From Stenopsyche tienmushanensis (Eukaryota; Arthropoda; Insecta; Trichoptera; Stenopsychidae), in the NCBI GenBank assembly GCA_008973525.1, contig WACJ01000410.1, forward strand, positions 156,784-220,783: a stretch of 64,000 bases of DNA, written 5' to 3'. The notes below the pieces were generated by a model. The model was given only the letters and a program-made list of their open reading frames with translations. It searched no databases and was not told the DNA's origin. The position numbers and the translations under genes were made by a program. Below, in pieces: positions 35,011 to 50,000 of the stretch (its first letter is position 1; each line of letters opens with the position of its first letter).

Positions 35011-38000
35011 CAAGACTCACGTTTTTGCAAAAAAAAGTTAAAGATTTCCTGATATTCAGATTAATATTTCACAATTTAGTTCTCCCGCAACAACCGGAAA
35101 AACTAGTTGAAAAGCAGTCGCAATTTAGAATTTTCTTTACTCCCCACAGAGAAAATCTGGACCGGTTCCATGTGCTCCATAAATATGTATGGAGTTTCCG
35201 CCTCTTTGTTGCAGCTTTTCCTGAAAAACCATAATCAAGTTTGTATTCCACAAACAACACGAATAAATCCATCTCTTTGAAAAATCTCAAAGTCCAAATT
35301 TTTGCACAAGTCTCAAGTCGATACCTTTATTTACAACCCGATGAAATATTATTTCCCAAAGAGTAATTTTCACGTCATTATCGCACATAATCATCCGGCC
35401 ACTACCGCTATTAATCTTCTTATTGATTAATGAACAATTTACTCTAAGATGTTGCTTTTATTAGCATTCTATTAATTTTCCACTTTGCTCAATTAATTCG
35501 GACAAAAGGGAAGTTTTGGAAGAAGTTTTTGTCTTGTCCCTTTGATATGTAAAACTGCCCTGGAAGCGGCGATAAGACCGATGAAATTATTTATGGCGGT
35601 AGCAAGTTTTCTAGAGCAATTTACAAATCGCATTTTATTTGCAAGACAACGATCGACAAACTCATTACAAAACTAATTGAACGGTGGGACGCTGTATGAG
35701 TTCCTCTGGAACTTCCTAAATTAATGCACAAAACTTCATCTCGTCGCTAGCGAGAGGAAATTGTAAGTTAATATTGAGTCTTTCCACAACGGAAAAAGGC
35801 TCTAAACTTTAATGGAAAAATAGTCAGACTTTGTTGCCTCACAATTTCATTTTTTTAGATTACTATATATTCACTTTACATGGACTTGAATAAAACCACG
35901 CCAAACTAGATGTTCATATATTAATACGGATATACTTTTATATACAATACTCCACAACACATGAAATATTTGAATAGAAATAGTCCAATTCATAGTCCAA
36001 GTCATTTATAATGCAATGTATGCTATAAGCGCTAAATATTTCCCTAAATCCTTCTAAATGACGTTGGTAGTTTCAGATTTCAATAGACGGATTAATGACT
36101 TTTATTTGATACAATATAATGAAAGCCGGTTAAAATTTTAACGATCACATTTAAAAGCTGTTATTGAAACGTAATACACGTCAAGCAATAAAAAAACTAG
36201 CATATAAGCTGGAAATTTCACAGTTCATGAACACAAACAAAGAGTTCCATAAAAATTCTTTGAAAAGCTTCATATATATTTTTTTATATGAAAAATATGA
36301 TTACGCTGCATGATAATGGAACGATAAAAAATTGTACAATGTACATTGTATGTGCATAATAAAATCGGGTTCTGCTCTCAATATATACGTATTTGTAAAA
36401 TATATTTAACAAGGAGATCATATATAATATTTTAGTAATTTCAAATTGTAATATAATTTCTTCAAGAAATGAAGATCTCTTCTGAATTATAACAGTAGTA
36501 TTTTCTGAAATTGTTAATAGCAAATTAACATTAATCTTGATTCAATCTGAGAAACCAAATGTGAAAAAAATAATTTATTTTGGTTTAATTCAAAGCAACG
36601 ACCTCTTACTATGCGGATTACTTACTATCCTATTTACTAAGCTATAGAACTATTTGCCGAAATTTATGATTGTGTAAAATTAGTTATCGGACCCACAAAC
36701 TTAGGGGATCAAAAGTATTAATCATTTGCGCTCGAGAGGTGACTCTCACTCACCATATGATTTGATACCGCAAATCGAAAGACAACTCTCGCTCATCACT
36801 CAGTTTGATGCTGAAACTTGATTCACGGTAATAAATGCTCATGTTTAGTTCCTTTGAAGCGGGTCCCTACGCTCTTCTGTATAATCTTATGAAGTGTAGC
36901 ATGACACCCCTTCAAATAGATATGATTTTTCTTATCTGAAATTAGTCCATAACCAAGAACTTGACAGTTGTGGCAAAAATACTACTATGTTTTGGATCCA
37001 TAAACATTGAACAGGAGTTAGGAAGGATTACAAAGTCTGTTCTCAAATAAATCAAACAACATATTATTGTAACACTTTTCATTTCGAAATTCGGCGCTTC
37101 GGGGGAGTTGCTGGTTCGCTGCGCGAAAAAGAATCTCGAGTGCAAAGAGTTAATATTTTTTAATATTTTGAAAATGGAAAATCATCATTATTTCCCTAGA
37201 AAGTTTCTTTTAGAAACATATCTCTAATTCTGATATAGCACCTTATCAGTATCATTCAACAAAGCTATAGAATCTGAATTATTAAAAACACTTATATCCA
37301 TAGAACATATTGACTTGGTGAAAATATTAAGTATCTGGACACCATTTGCAATTCATTTTCAAGAAAGAATATTCATACATTTCTAAATAAGATTATACCC
37401 AAAAGAAATACACCCATTTCAACCTCTATACCCAGATTAACTCTGAAATTCCTTAAAAAATAGTCTCATACAGAAAAACGCCTACTTTCGATAACGGATA
37501 TGACATCTTATTTTTCTGACTATTCCTCTGTAAATAAATATAGTTTACGAACAGTGATAGGTAATTGAATCCTGTCAATCAAGTTTTCTTTAATATTCAG
37601 ATGTCAGATTCGATCGACAACGATTTCATGAATTATAAAAAAAACATAAAACCTAAATGCAAGGAATCTAATAGTGATCATTGATTATAAATGAAGACGA
37701 TTGTATAAAATAGATATCTAGTTTTAGCAATTTTGCAATAATAACTGCGTTGTATGCTACATTCAATAAAATATTTATTAATCGTTGCACACGGATCAAG
37801 TATAAGGTGTTGTTTTATTTTAAGATAAAAAAATATTAAGAAATTGATTAATAAAAAAATAATATAACCTTGTTTCATTTGACTTTGATTCATCTCATAA
37901 TCATATAAAGAAGTCTGACCAAAATTCAACTGAAAAAATTATTTGTATACTTCGAGGAACTACTTGATTTTTTTCAAAAATCTCTCAAGATGTTGGCCGT

Positions 38001-41000
38001 TCCGAGTGAGTATAAATTTTCGAAACACAACATTTATTTCGAGTCAAATTCCACGAGATGAAAGTGGTGCTACGGTTTTGCGGAATGTTTGATAATTCGA
38101 ATTATCGGTGTGGAATTAATCGATGAACACTGTTCGATAAACATCCTAAACCAGGATGATTAAGGTGTAAAGGACTACTAAATTTACTGTTAATAACCAA
38201 AACAACTTTATGTGAAATGTTTTTAATAGAAATGCTGTTAATGCGATTTAGTCACGTACATACACGTATAAAGCGTATTAATTCAATACGTTTTTGCAAC
38301 ATTCAATCGAGCTCCCGACAATTTCAAAATAAACTAAAAAGTGGAGCGTTAATAAATTTTGTAGTGTTGGTGTAATAAAAGAAGCACTGTGTAAAGTGTT
38401 AAATGAACTAAATACGAGTTTGGAATCCTGGCAAGTGTTCTACTATCGAGTTGGTTGCTGAAAATAAAGAATTATGAAATCTCTTACTGCTGTATCTACA
38501 ATTTGCATTGGCAAAATATAGGTTAAATACTTATTAACATAAATTGTTTTCTTATCAATTTAATTTCTTTATTATATTTAATTATTACAACAATTAAAAA
38601 ATTAGGAAATGAACACATAAGTTCAAATATTATATCAGAATATTTATGTTCTTTACAAAAAAACTATTGACTTATTTACAATCTAATCTACATTTAAAAT
38701 GTATATTATGAACATATCATAGCTAAATTACTATGAATATGCAGATGCTAATTTAAATACCATTTAAATTCAACATGTATAATAGAAGAATACAGCAAAA
38801 AAAAAATGATTGTAATAAACATACAAAAACTCAAAACGATGATCTAAAGATCTTCAAAATTACATATTTTTAAAACGATTAAATATTAGAAAAAATTAAA
38901 TGTTTGTCCAATCATATAATTTGCGACTTTTAGCTGACTTTTGCGCGTGCGTAAATTCAAACACAATAAATAATAATGCGGATGGGAAGGGAGAGAAGCG
39001 AGGTTTGCCTTTGGAGTCTCGCATCTTGGAGCAAGCATCTTAATATCGTCTCCCGACTTGATCTTCTTCCATCTCCACATCTTCCTCCGATCTGATAGTG
39101 AACAAACCCGAGACCGTCTAACGTATGGTGACAGCGGGGGCAAAACGCAACCCAAGGGATTAATCGGCTGAGAGCCACCGCCCCCTCATAATAAGATATG
39201 TAAAGCAAACTGTTTGTTTATGGGATTGATATATCCAATACATTCAACTTAATTACGATACACCAACATGTAATAATATAGCCTGATATAGTTAAATATA
39301 AGACTCTATTAAGTGAACAGTACAAAAATCATTCCCATTAATAACAGGGTTTTAAAATTATTAGGAAATAATATATTTGTTAGCATTGTGATTATTATTT
39401 GATCATCTTAATTAGATTAACGGTAGATATTTAAGTTTTTTAAAATAGTATGAGATCAATCAGATCGGTTTACTTACGTTGAAATGCGGAATACAGATGA
39501 TTCATGTCTGAATACGTATGTAAATTCAACAAAAAAGAATTTGATCGTTTGTGTTCAACTGTAGGTGATTGTCAAACGTTTTGTTGACACGTGGATCGCA
39601 CGTAGTGGTGCCCAACATTGGTACGCGGACCCAATTTGCTGGGAGTAAGCTCACGTAGGGGATGACCGGACGGGACAGGGCTGGAATGGTACGTGACCAG
39701 CATGCTGACGCCATGACAAAGGGACGAACGATTTCTGCAAATTGTTTTTGCTGTATACCCGTAGCTGTGCATTCAATCGGGATCCTGGATCCTTCAAAAA
39801 AACAAATTTGTCTTGAAATGACGTTGGAGTAAAGACGATGCTTACTGTTTTTACGCCTCGAATTTATTTCAATCTTTTCGATTTGGATAAGAAGTTTAAT
39901 GAAATTCAAAAAGGGCGCTGGCTGGTATGGAATTTGTTTAGAGACCAATTGTTTGCCGACTAAAGCCCAGAAAACTCTATATTTTATATTAACTCTTTGT
40001 CTTTTAGTTGACTAGAATTATTCATGCAGTATTTTTTCTCTCATAAATAACCAGTGAGCTAACAATTTGCTGAAATTTCCAGGTCAAGACGTTTTAATCT
40101 TCGCAACGTAAGATAAACGGTATATTTCCTCAAATGTTGTAACATAGCAGATTTCAATTACGACAAACGGTGTAAACATAATATTGTTCTATTTTTTATA
40201 ACTGATTAAATTTATCAAATGAAAGCTCTTAAAAACATCGACAAAAGAAGTTAATACTAACAAAAATCAAACTTTGTCTTTATTGTATATTTTTGATATT
40301 TAAACGGTCAAATTATATCAAAAACAATAAATTAAAGAGCATTCGTTTCATTGCGATTCATACAAGATTTACTCCGTAAAAAAACATTAAGGAAATATCT
40401 CTGAGTAAATGTTTTTTAAAAGCTCATTATGAATTAAAAAGATCTAAAATTAAATGCCCTAAGAAAAATAAAACCTTCACATCTTGGCGTTTTTCTCTTA
40501 ACAAACTCTCCCCATGATTGCACTGAATTCACAGATTCCCTCCCCATTCGAGCCAGCCCCCTTTCTTCAGAATAAATATTTATTTTATCTCACCGAAGAC
40601 GAGGGAGAGATTTAAAATAGTCGTTTTTTTATTATTAAACCCGTTCATTTTGTATTTCAGGCCTTGAATTTATTCGCTTCTTCCTTATAAATATGCGATC
40701 TCTTTACAAATTCCGCTTAAAACGATTACCTAATTTGAATAATATATGAACCCTCTAATTGCTATGAAGGGAACTACGTCCAACCCCCGGAAAAATGTAT
40801 TTTTAATTCAATATTGACATCACTATTGTGATTTTAAATAAATAAATAACATTTGCATGAAATCGGCAGTACATTTTTGCAGGGATTCGCCTGATTATCC
40901 CTTATCGTGCTTAATCTAATAAGGGAACATAAGAGTAAGACCTTAGGGTTTCGATTAAAATATAATTAAAATAAATTTGCGGGTCGAGTGGCGCGATACT

Positions 41001-44000
41001 GGGGGAGAAAGGCTCGTTGAGTAATTGTTCGAGAGGGTAAAAAAAGGGTTATTTTTCTTAAATGGTAAGAGGTGAGCTTAGGAAACCCTTCTGTTGATGG
41101 CTTAATTCGTATAGCAATTTCAATTTATCCCTTTTGACCTTCAGGTGTAATGAAGTTAAGGACCCCATTAAATTACATATTTTTACTCCCACAAAAAAAA
41201 ACAGTCTAAAAACTGATTTTGCAATCAAATTCCTCATATTGTGAAAATATGTATTGATAGCATTTGCTTCAAACATTGAAAAATAGAATCACATTTTTGC
41301 ACGGAAAGCTTTTTGATATCAATCATTTAGTTAGGAGAGCTTTTTGAAATCTTCACAGAGTGGTTTTTTAATGAAGTCGAAAGAATATGTTTATTATTGT
41401 ATTTTATGCCATTTCCCTAGTCAATTTCACCATCACTACAAAATTATATCATCATAAATATTTTCTAATGGCCTTCACAGTTTTTATGATCAGCTTCATC
41501 AAATGAAAATATGATAGAAATAGTGTCAAATATAATATAAGAATAAATTTTGCGAATCAAATTACTTACAGATCATATACGAAAAGCAACAGAGTCTTAA
41601 TGTAATTCCTATAGAAATACCTTTCGCCATAAATACGAAGGTTGAACTATAGGATAATTATACATTCTAATTTAGTATTTAATTCTAAGGGTGGCCTTTT
41701 GAATTATTCATTTCAAAGTATTCAACTATAACGTATATTACATAATATTTGGTGGTATATCGCGAAGTCTCAAGTATCAAAGACAATGAATTTAAAAATA
41801 ATAAAACCATCTATTTTGAATCCAAATTTTACCCTTAACGCTTTTTATTCGATAAACGTTGTTCATCCCTATCTCATTTTAATTGTTGATTTTTAATTGT
41901 GGCTACAACAACAAAACATATACACATAAAATAATATAAAATAGAAAATGTAAAATTTATTTTTATAAAAATTTTCTTTATATAAACAACGTTAAATTTG
42001 AATATTTATAAAATGATTGAACATTATTACACTTTAACAAGAGATTCTTACTAAAAATTAATTATTAATATTAGATCTTGCTATTATAATATATACTCTC
42101 GTTATATTAATATTGCTACTTTTAAATATTAATAGATGTACCTCGATATTCTAGACAAACAAATTTTATATTTTACTAGATTTATCACGTATTAATACTA
42201 TATTACTTATTTGGGAATCCGTGAATGATATTTTCAACTTAATAATGATCCTGTCAGTGAAAATTGAAGATAAGCGAAGACTTCCACTGTAAGTCGAATC
42301 GATGGCGCTTTCATAATTTATTTGTCGATTTCTTCCAAATTAGCAATGGAGAGGGTGTTCATAAATCCACGTCTTAAATCCGCTCAACCCTTAAATAAAA
42401 GAAGGTTACCTCTCGGAGGCATTCACCTCGAAAGTTTCCCAGGAGCACCGGTCGAGGAGTGCGAGCTTTCCGCGGAAAATGTATTGGCACTTAAAAGTTT
42501 TCACACGGCTACGATTTTCCCAGAGGTTTAGCTTTGAGTATGATTGTAAGCAATATAAGATCGTGAGTAGATTCCTTAACATAAAAATGCCCTAAGCTTA
42601 TTTATGAATGGCTCCAAACCGCTTCTTACTTTCATTCACCAGGTTCTTAACAAAAGAAAGACAATACACAAAGCTCTTCAAGCCATTCAATACAATATGC
42701 ATTGTATAAAATTATATAACGGAAACAGTAAACAACAATATGAAGTGCATAGAAATTATCTTTCAAGAGATGTTATTGTGTTTAAGTATAATCTTCATAA
42801 TAATGCAATTTGTCGATTGAAACAATGTAAAAGCATATCTTAGCTTTTGATACATTATAAATTGGAAAAATATTTAACGTAATTCATTGAGAACACTCAA
42901 TTATACACAAATAAATTGATCCACATATGGAACAATCTGTTTGTTTTAAGCCACCTCTAAATACCGTTGTTTTCAAATTTTATCAAAAAATGTCGATAAA
43001 AGTGCCTTATTTTAGAACATCTTAACACTATAAATGCTCTACAAGTGATCGTAAAAATTACTCAGTCTTTATAAGACTGAATTCAAATTTCATATGTAAA
43101 AAGGTAATCTTTCGATATATTCTTCCAGGTGGCTTGCAGGAGAGCATTCACAAATAATACTCTAATTTAATGCTATCTTCAATATCGAGCGTGTGTGGAG
43201 GTGATTGTACGATACAGATATTATGGATGTGACCGTTTTCTATTAATTGATATTGAAAATATTCTATTCCTGCAGTGGGCTACCTATTTGACATCGGCTG
43301 TATTATTTATTTATTTTATAAATTTTAAGCAGCTTAACGATGATGACATACAAGTCATGTTAAATTGCTCAAGATTGGCATTTCAATAAAATACTTGACC
43401 TCAAAACCAAATTCTTATTAGTGACATTTAACAATTAATTCAAGAACACTTAAAATTGATAAATAGGACTTTTATGTAAATGGATTCATATAAATGTCAT
43501 TCGCCTTAAGGGACGTTTCTGCCTTGTTGAATGTAGAAGTGATCGGTTTTTAACAATTTTTTATGCAAAAAGTGTTAAATATAGAATGTTTATATTTAGT
43601 GTGCTGACTGAGCAATTTTTATTGAATATAAACATATTTTTTAAAGTTTGATAAATTACAGTAAGGGAATTGAGGGAAGTCACGAATGTCGATGCACGAG
43701 TGATGACATTCGATGACGAAATTTAATTGGAATTAATAAAAAAAAATACTAAAAAGACAACAGAAACTGACTTCGTTATAAATTGAAATTCATAAAATTA
43801 TGACCCCTAAACAAGTTATTCGATAAACATACTGTATATCCTTTATAAGCAATAAAAATTGACATTGGGATTGTTAAAACGCATTTATTAGAATGGTCTA
43901 ATAGATTTTTTTCTTTGTAGTAAAAAAATATGATAATTAAACCAAGTTTGAATATGCACAATGAACGAATTCAATCAAAATAATCTGGAAAAAAGCTTGA

Positions 44001-46255
44001 CTATCATAGAAATTAATAATCAATGATTGTGAAGTAAATATTAAATATAAAGAAAAGAAAACTTCTTGGCCACATCACGAGCTACATCAAATACAAACTT
44101 ATGTAATTAATGATATAAAAAAATGATTAATGACTCACAAAGTATAGAAGGACTTCGAACTCTCATGACTTCGCAACTCGGAAGATTGGTAAGTGTCAGC
44201 AAGGTGAATATCAACTTTATAACATCACAACAAGACATTTTTTCGTATATATGAATACATTTTAAAACTTGATTATTTTTATAGATAGATTGTGTTCTAG
44301 TATTGGTCATATGATGTATATTTTCTTCTTATTAAAAATGCATTAAGAGACTTTTCTATGAAGAGAATATTTCATGTGGTGATTTCATGTGTGAATTTAA
44401 AGTAGGAGATGATAAGATTTGCTATTCAAATTAGAATATTACTTTTCAACAGATCGCAAACTCTTGAATTTTTTTCGTATGTTATTCCAATTCACCATTA
44501 TAGACGCTGTTGAAATATTCCATTGCAAACGTCATAGTTTGTGTACATTAAAGAACATTGACATCTATTAAAACCGGTTTTTTTTGCGATTGAACCACTA
44601 AGTTAAGCAATATATGTATACAAACATTTTGAATTGTGGAACTCACTACAAGACAAAAAATCTTTTTGAATCGCTACTGTGAGAACATTTAATGATGATC
44701 TAACCATAGGCACGATCCTAGTGAATTAGTTCAATGTGTTAAGTTTTTGATGCAAAGATTTTGAGTTTAAATTCAAAATTAAATTGATTATGACTATAAT
44801 CATCGTCATTTAATAGCCACAAGCACTCCATTCAAATGTTGAACATGAATGTATCAAACGTTTAAAATAAATCTATTGAGTAATATACATATATAGATAC
44901 GTTGTAAATACACTATTTAATATTAAAAAGACATGATTTACAAAAACGATCATTTATAGGAGAGACTTACGCCCCCAAGTCTTATCTCCCTGCATACATT
45001 TATGTGCAGAAATTCTTTGCTTGATTTTATTGACTGTACTCACAGACATATAAACCCCTAGATACATTTTGAACTATGGTCCAAATCGCTTTGTTGATTT
45101 ATGAAGCTGCCATTGTGTCCCCAATGTGATGTGCATTTCATTTTTATACCGACTTGAAACGATTTCTCACATGACACATCAGCTTTTAAGTCACAATAAA
45201 GCGTAGTATATTACCAGGCAAAGTCGAATGTTTCCGCAGCCCCTAAAAATAAGCTACGACCCAATAATTTTTATCCCGTCTTTTATTCGCACTAGGCCCA
45301 GTTCACCCATTTCCCTTTAGTGCAAATTGTAAAGTTTTATTCGGCATTAAGAATGTTCGCGAAAGATTACTTCATGCCATATGGATTGAGCTCCAAACCG
45401 GTGTCTACAGATTGTAAATTTACCCGGAAAGATTTATGTGACACCGAACATGGCGAAACAAACAGCAACGAAAAATATTTGAAGACATAAATAATTTATG
45501 GGGAATCAACCCCCGGCATCGGGAGCTGCGAACATCCAGCCCGGAGTCACGTCTTCATTTAAAATATTCGCAATGCGTCTTTTTTGTTTAGATGTTCCAT
45601 GACGATAGGGGTTGAAATCACGAAGATTTATTATAGTACTTTATTAGGTCCCGATTATGATTACCCAACAACATCACGCGCCATATTGATTACTCGGGGT
45701 AGACAGTAATTAAGGCGGGCCACATAGGCCATTTCTGGCATACTAAAATGTTTCTGCCATTCATTTATTTCGTGTATCTTTTAAGTCTTTTCGTTTATCA
45801 TTCCCACGAATTCCCTTCTGCGACGTTATCCGAAGATTGCGTATGTATTTTTTCCTGCTGTAATTTGGGGAAAAACCATTAATTACGCAAATCCTTTAAT
45901 GTTCTCCTATCTACTCGCATAGCTTTGAGAAACACGAACGCTAATAGACTTCATAATACATACAAAAATGTTTATTCAACTGCTTTCATAAGCAGAGGGA
46001 TTAAATATTTTGTTGGAAAAGGAACTTCAAAATTATTATGGAGAGACGAACTTTGTATTAAAAAAAACGACACTTTAATTAAGCTTTTCAAACAAATTCG
46101 ACACCGCAAGTTATATAAAATGTATTTAAACAATTCGATACATTTCAAACTTTAATTATCATGAGGAAAAATAATTTACCGACTAAATATTTTACCATGT
46201 TTCTTTTATTAAGGTAATGTATAATTACGTAAAAATGTGTTTTTAAAAAACCAAA
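35011..46255. other. Gene-free sequence with several balanced islands
   Basis: Islands at about 35380-35770, 38960-39200, 39560-39800, 40480-40800, 42290-42540 and 44960-45880. Open frames lie at 39948-39526 (140 codons, minus), 42322-42531 (69 codons, plus) and 45925-46155 (76 codons, plus), but I recognise none of them. A 16 bp palindrome GATAATTCGAATTATC is at 38091-38106. Any of the islands could be regulatory or a 5'UTR exon of the channel gene. Confidence 0.3.
37440..37505 (+). repeat. Degenerate interspersed repeat, copy 2
   Basis: CCTTAAAAAATAGTC, CAGAAAAACGCCTACTTTCG and ATAACGGATATGAC match the other copies block by block with gaps. Weakest in the CTTTCC part. Confidence 0.3.
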
Positions 46256-46257
46256 TA

Positions 46258-47010
46258 CACTCAGTCCTCGTATAATACGGTTTTATATTAAAAAAATTCT
46301 ATTCGAAATTGTGTCGACATTGTTTCTGCAAACCGTTAAAGAAATAAAACAATCCACTTTAAATTCCTGCTGGAAAAATCTGTGTCTAGAAGTAGTCTCT
46401 GGAGAATATGTTTTACCTTCAATAGAAGATGAATATCAAAAAACAGTAAACATTTTTTGTGATATTGGTGGAGAAGGTTTTGATGACAAGGATATTCATG
46501 ACATCCAAGAAATATTGGAGGATCGTACATTAAAATATTGTATTAAACGAATCTATCACTATTAATTGCTCAGAAAGAAGTTGCAGCAAAGTAGCTACAT
46601 GTTTCACATTAAAAACAGTTAATGAAGAAATAGAATTGACTATTAAATTAGATTTATTTTTTACAGAAAATTATCTTATGATGGAAATAAGTTTAAAATT
46701 CAAGAGAAAATTACAACAGATTTTGTAACCTTATAATAAAATACATTTATATAAAGTAGATAATCGCTTATTACCGAATTTTTGAAAGCGAATTATAAGA
46801 GATAGCAATGATGAATGATTGGTTTATTATATATTATTAAAGTTTTTTTCAATTAATTTCGTAAATGTACATGTGTTTATTTAAAAAAAAATAATGTACA
46901 TACTACGAAACTTTTTTTGGAACGCAAACCCTAGTTTTGTATGAACTTCAAACCTTATATAACACGGATTTGTATTACACGACGTTTTTACGGAACCATT
47001 TAACCGAGTG
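46258..47010 (+). mobile_element. Second Tigger-like element, 753 bp, degraded
   Basis: It is flanked by TA (46256-46257, 47011-47012). The termini are imperfect inverted repeats: CACTCAGTCC on the left and CACTCGGTTA on the right (complement), with a CGTATAATACGG-type motif near both ends. The interior carries a broken Tigger transposase C-terminus. Internal deletion and degraded ends make it immobile. Confidence 0.65.
46311..46565 (+). pseudogene. Tigger transposase C-terminal fragment
   Basis: The frame reads TVKEIKQSTLNSCWKNLCLE, then an acidic stretch and DIQEILEDRTL. The IKQSTLN-x-CWK-x-L block is characteristic of Tigger (pogo/CENP-B-type) transposases, following the DDE domain. The frame then breaks, and FTLKTVNEEIEL-type sequence continues to about 46730. 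The catalytic core is missing. Confidence 0.7.
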
Positions 47011-47012
47011 TA

Positions 47013-50000
47013 AATTGTTTTATTAAAGTTTTGCGCCTAATATTAGTAATAACGCAATTCTATTGACAGATCAGTACCAACGGTTGCATTTATTTATTAA
47101 ATATTGTATCAGCTTATAATACCGCCATAAATTAAATATTATATAACTAGTATCATAGAAACCTAGATCTTCCAGTTGATGCCATAAATTTGTTGTTATT
47201 TTTTTGTTTATAATAGTGATCGGATGTAAATTTCATTAAAATATATTCCGCCCTTGTATAAAACGGTCTCAGTAGTCGATGAATTGTGACATAATAATAT
47301 ATTTCTATAAAATGATTAATACTTCAGTTTATTAAAATATGAGATATAAGATTTTGAATATCCTCAGCGTCGGAATGTCTGAGAGACTAACGCTTAAATT
47401 TTGATTGATTTTTAATGTAACAGCATTATATACGCCCAATGATAATAAAAAGATGGAAGAAACTCTCATGTTCTGGATATAATATTGCAATGATAAAAGT
47501 GTATGTTTGGACGAAAATCGTATTAAATAAAACTTTTTACTTGAATAATAATTGCATCTAACGATATATTAAGTCAGTGCTTAATGCGTTGAATTATCTG
47601 CAGGATATTAAATGTCTTGACTTGAATTAAGCCAAATCCCCCCCACATAACATATTGTACCCTCTATGAAATATTACATAATCTTTAATATCCTATGTTC
47701 TTATCTACTTGAATTATCTACATGTACATAATGGTTTTCAAGATGCATGAAAATTAATGGAAAAAGTTAAATATATACACACAATCTTATCACATCCATC
47801 ATTTTTTAGGGATGCAAAACGTATTGTTTGTACCAGTAAGATAAATAGAAAAGCAAACGCAATTTACCCGTCCAATTGTCCCACATGACCATAAGCCCAA
47901 GATCTTTTTACGACCCAAAAATACCTGTTGGGACAAATATATAACATGAACATTTGTCTCAAACGCAGACATTTTACTATGCCATCGAATTCCATAAATC
48001 ATCCTGTGACATACGACCGACCGGGTACACGTTCGACCCACATTTTTAAACTCGTGGTGCATATTGTTGGAACAGTATAATTTAAAACATCGATACATTA
48101 TATTCCGTCAAAATATCCGCAGACGTTTCGTATTTACCGCATCTGAAAATATCTGCAACTTTGTGTTTGCCATGTTTGTAATTTCTTCGTATCTCGACTT
48201 AATCTGAAAGCTCCAACTTCCCAAAATAAGCTACTTTGTGAGTCGGGAGCTTTTCACCTCTTGATCGCTAAAAGCGTTCGGTTTCAAGCATATATATAAA
48301 TAAATCATTGCACAACCTTAAAAGGGCTAAAGTCTTTGGATGAAGATAAACTTGGAAGTTTATCATGATATTTTTACCATAACAAAAAACTACAATAACT
48401 GATATTTATAGGAGAATATTTTTACATCGAACGCCAAGAAATTTTTCGATGAATCAACGAAATAATATTCGATTATATACTTGAAATTATACAAAGATTA
48501 TTTAAATTTTATTTTGATGGTGCGAAAAAAATATGGCATATTATTTGAAAATTGTTTGTGAGCCCATGTGTAGTAAAATCGCAAAGCATCTCGCATATTT
48601 AAGAGAGGCATAAGCTCTTCCGCATTTTTCAATCTCCTCATTAAAAAATACTTTGTACCTCCTCAAAATTCGAAGGCGTAAACTTTTCCTTAACCGCAGG
48701 GAAAAATGGCTTATATGTGTAAAGCCCCCGAAATTTGCATAGCATTTTTCCGTTAAAGGCCTCCAAGACAGGCATATACAATAACTGAGTTTCCCGTGGG
48801 AATTTCCCACTCAAGGCTACATAGTGTGAATGCCATTTTCTATTGCAGAGTATACAGCCTTTGACTTTTCACACACCCCTGTGAAGCCTCGGGGCGAATT
48901 CCTAGCGTATTCCTGATTTTCACAATTTTCTCTGGAATAAGAAAATTCGCTTAGCTTGATGTAATGGTGCGTCTTATATCATCAAAGTGTAAATACTGGG
49001 AGTGTCTTATTTGTTGCTTTGTGCTTTTCCTTTTATAAGCGTAGAAATCACAGTAATGCAACAAATAAACTACCATGAACAACTCACACTCTTTTAAATT
49101 TTCTTTTAATATCTTTAAAAATTAAATTCTTGACCAATTTCTTGACTATAAAACCTTTTCAAAAAATAAGTATAAAAATATACGTAATCATTTTTTTAAT
49201 GTAGTGAATCATATGACGAGATACCACCCAATTTTTTAAAAGTCGAAAAATAAGGACTACCCCATTATGTATGTTAGCTTTTAAGGATATCTGGATATTT
49301 TATAAAAGATGGTTTCAAATTTGTCACTGTCACAATTTATCAATCGGTTTACATGCACTCCTTCTTAATCAAATATTGATATGAATTTTGATTTGCAAAT
49401 GAGGAAGTTGAGTGGCACTCAAATTGTAGTATTAATATGCTTAAATATGTATAACGTAATGTTTGCTGAATGTATGTACTGTAATTAAATTCATAATATA
49501 ATACAAATAAAGAAGAATCTGATATAATACATTTGAATGCAACCATTATCGATCATTCACAATATTATTTCGCGTATTAAATATACGTGGGAGTAAAAAT
49601 CACTCGTCGCGAAAGACTGGCTTGTGTGTTAGCAGAGGCTTCATTCTACCCTTCTAGGGGAGAAGAACAAAAATAGTTGATCAATAGCTTTGACTATGGA
49701 AAAATGTGTTTTTCTCGCCGATTCTCCAGCTACTACTACAGCAGCTCTTTGTGCAATGATCTTGGCCATGAAAGTCATATTTTTATCATCAACTGACCAC
49801 CTTCATCATCTGCGATTTGATCCTCGTCCATCTTAAAGAGTAAGCATGAGATGGGACACAACTTGAGGACTAAATAGCCCGGGGACTCATTTCAGATATT
49901 CATGCAGTTGAAAACAACTCATGCATAGCCTAAATTTCTTGTATGATTTATTTACCTATTCGGTGAAAATTACTTAAAACTGTTAATAACAGACAATGGA

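Noticed and set aside
49590..49880. Decayed coding sequence on the minus strand
   Set aside because: Short in-frame pieces only, several stops, no recognisable protein family.
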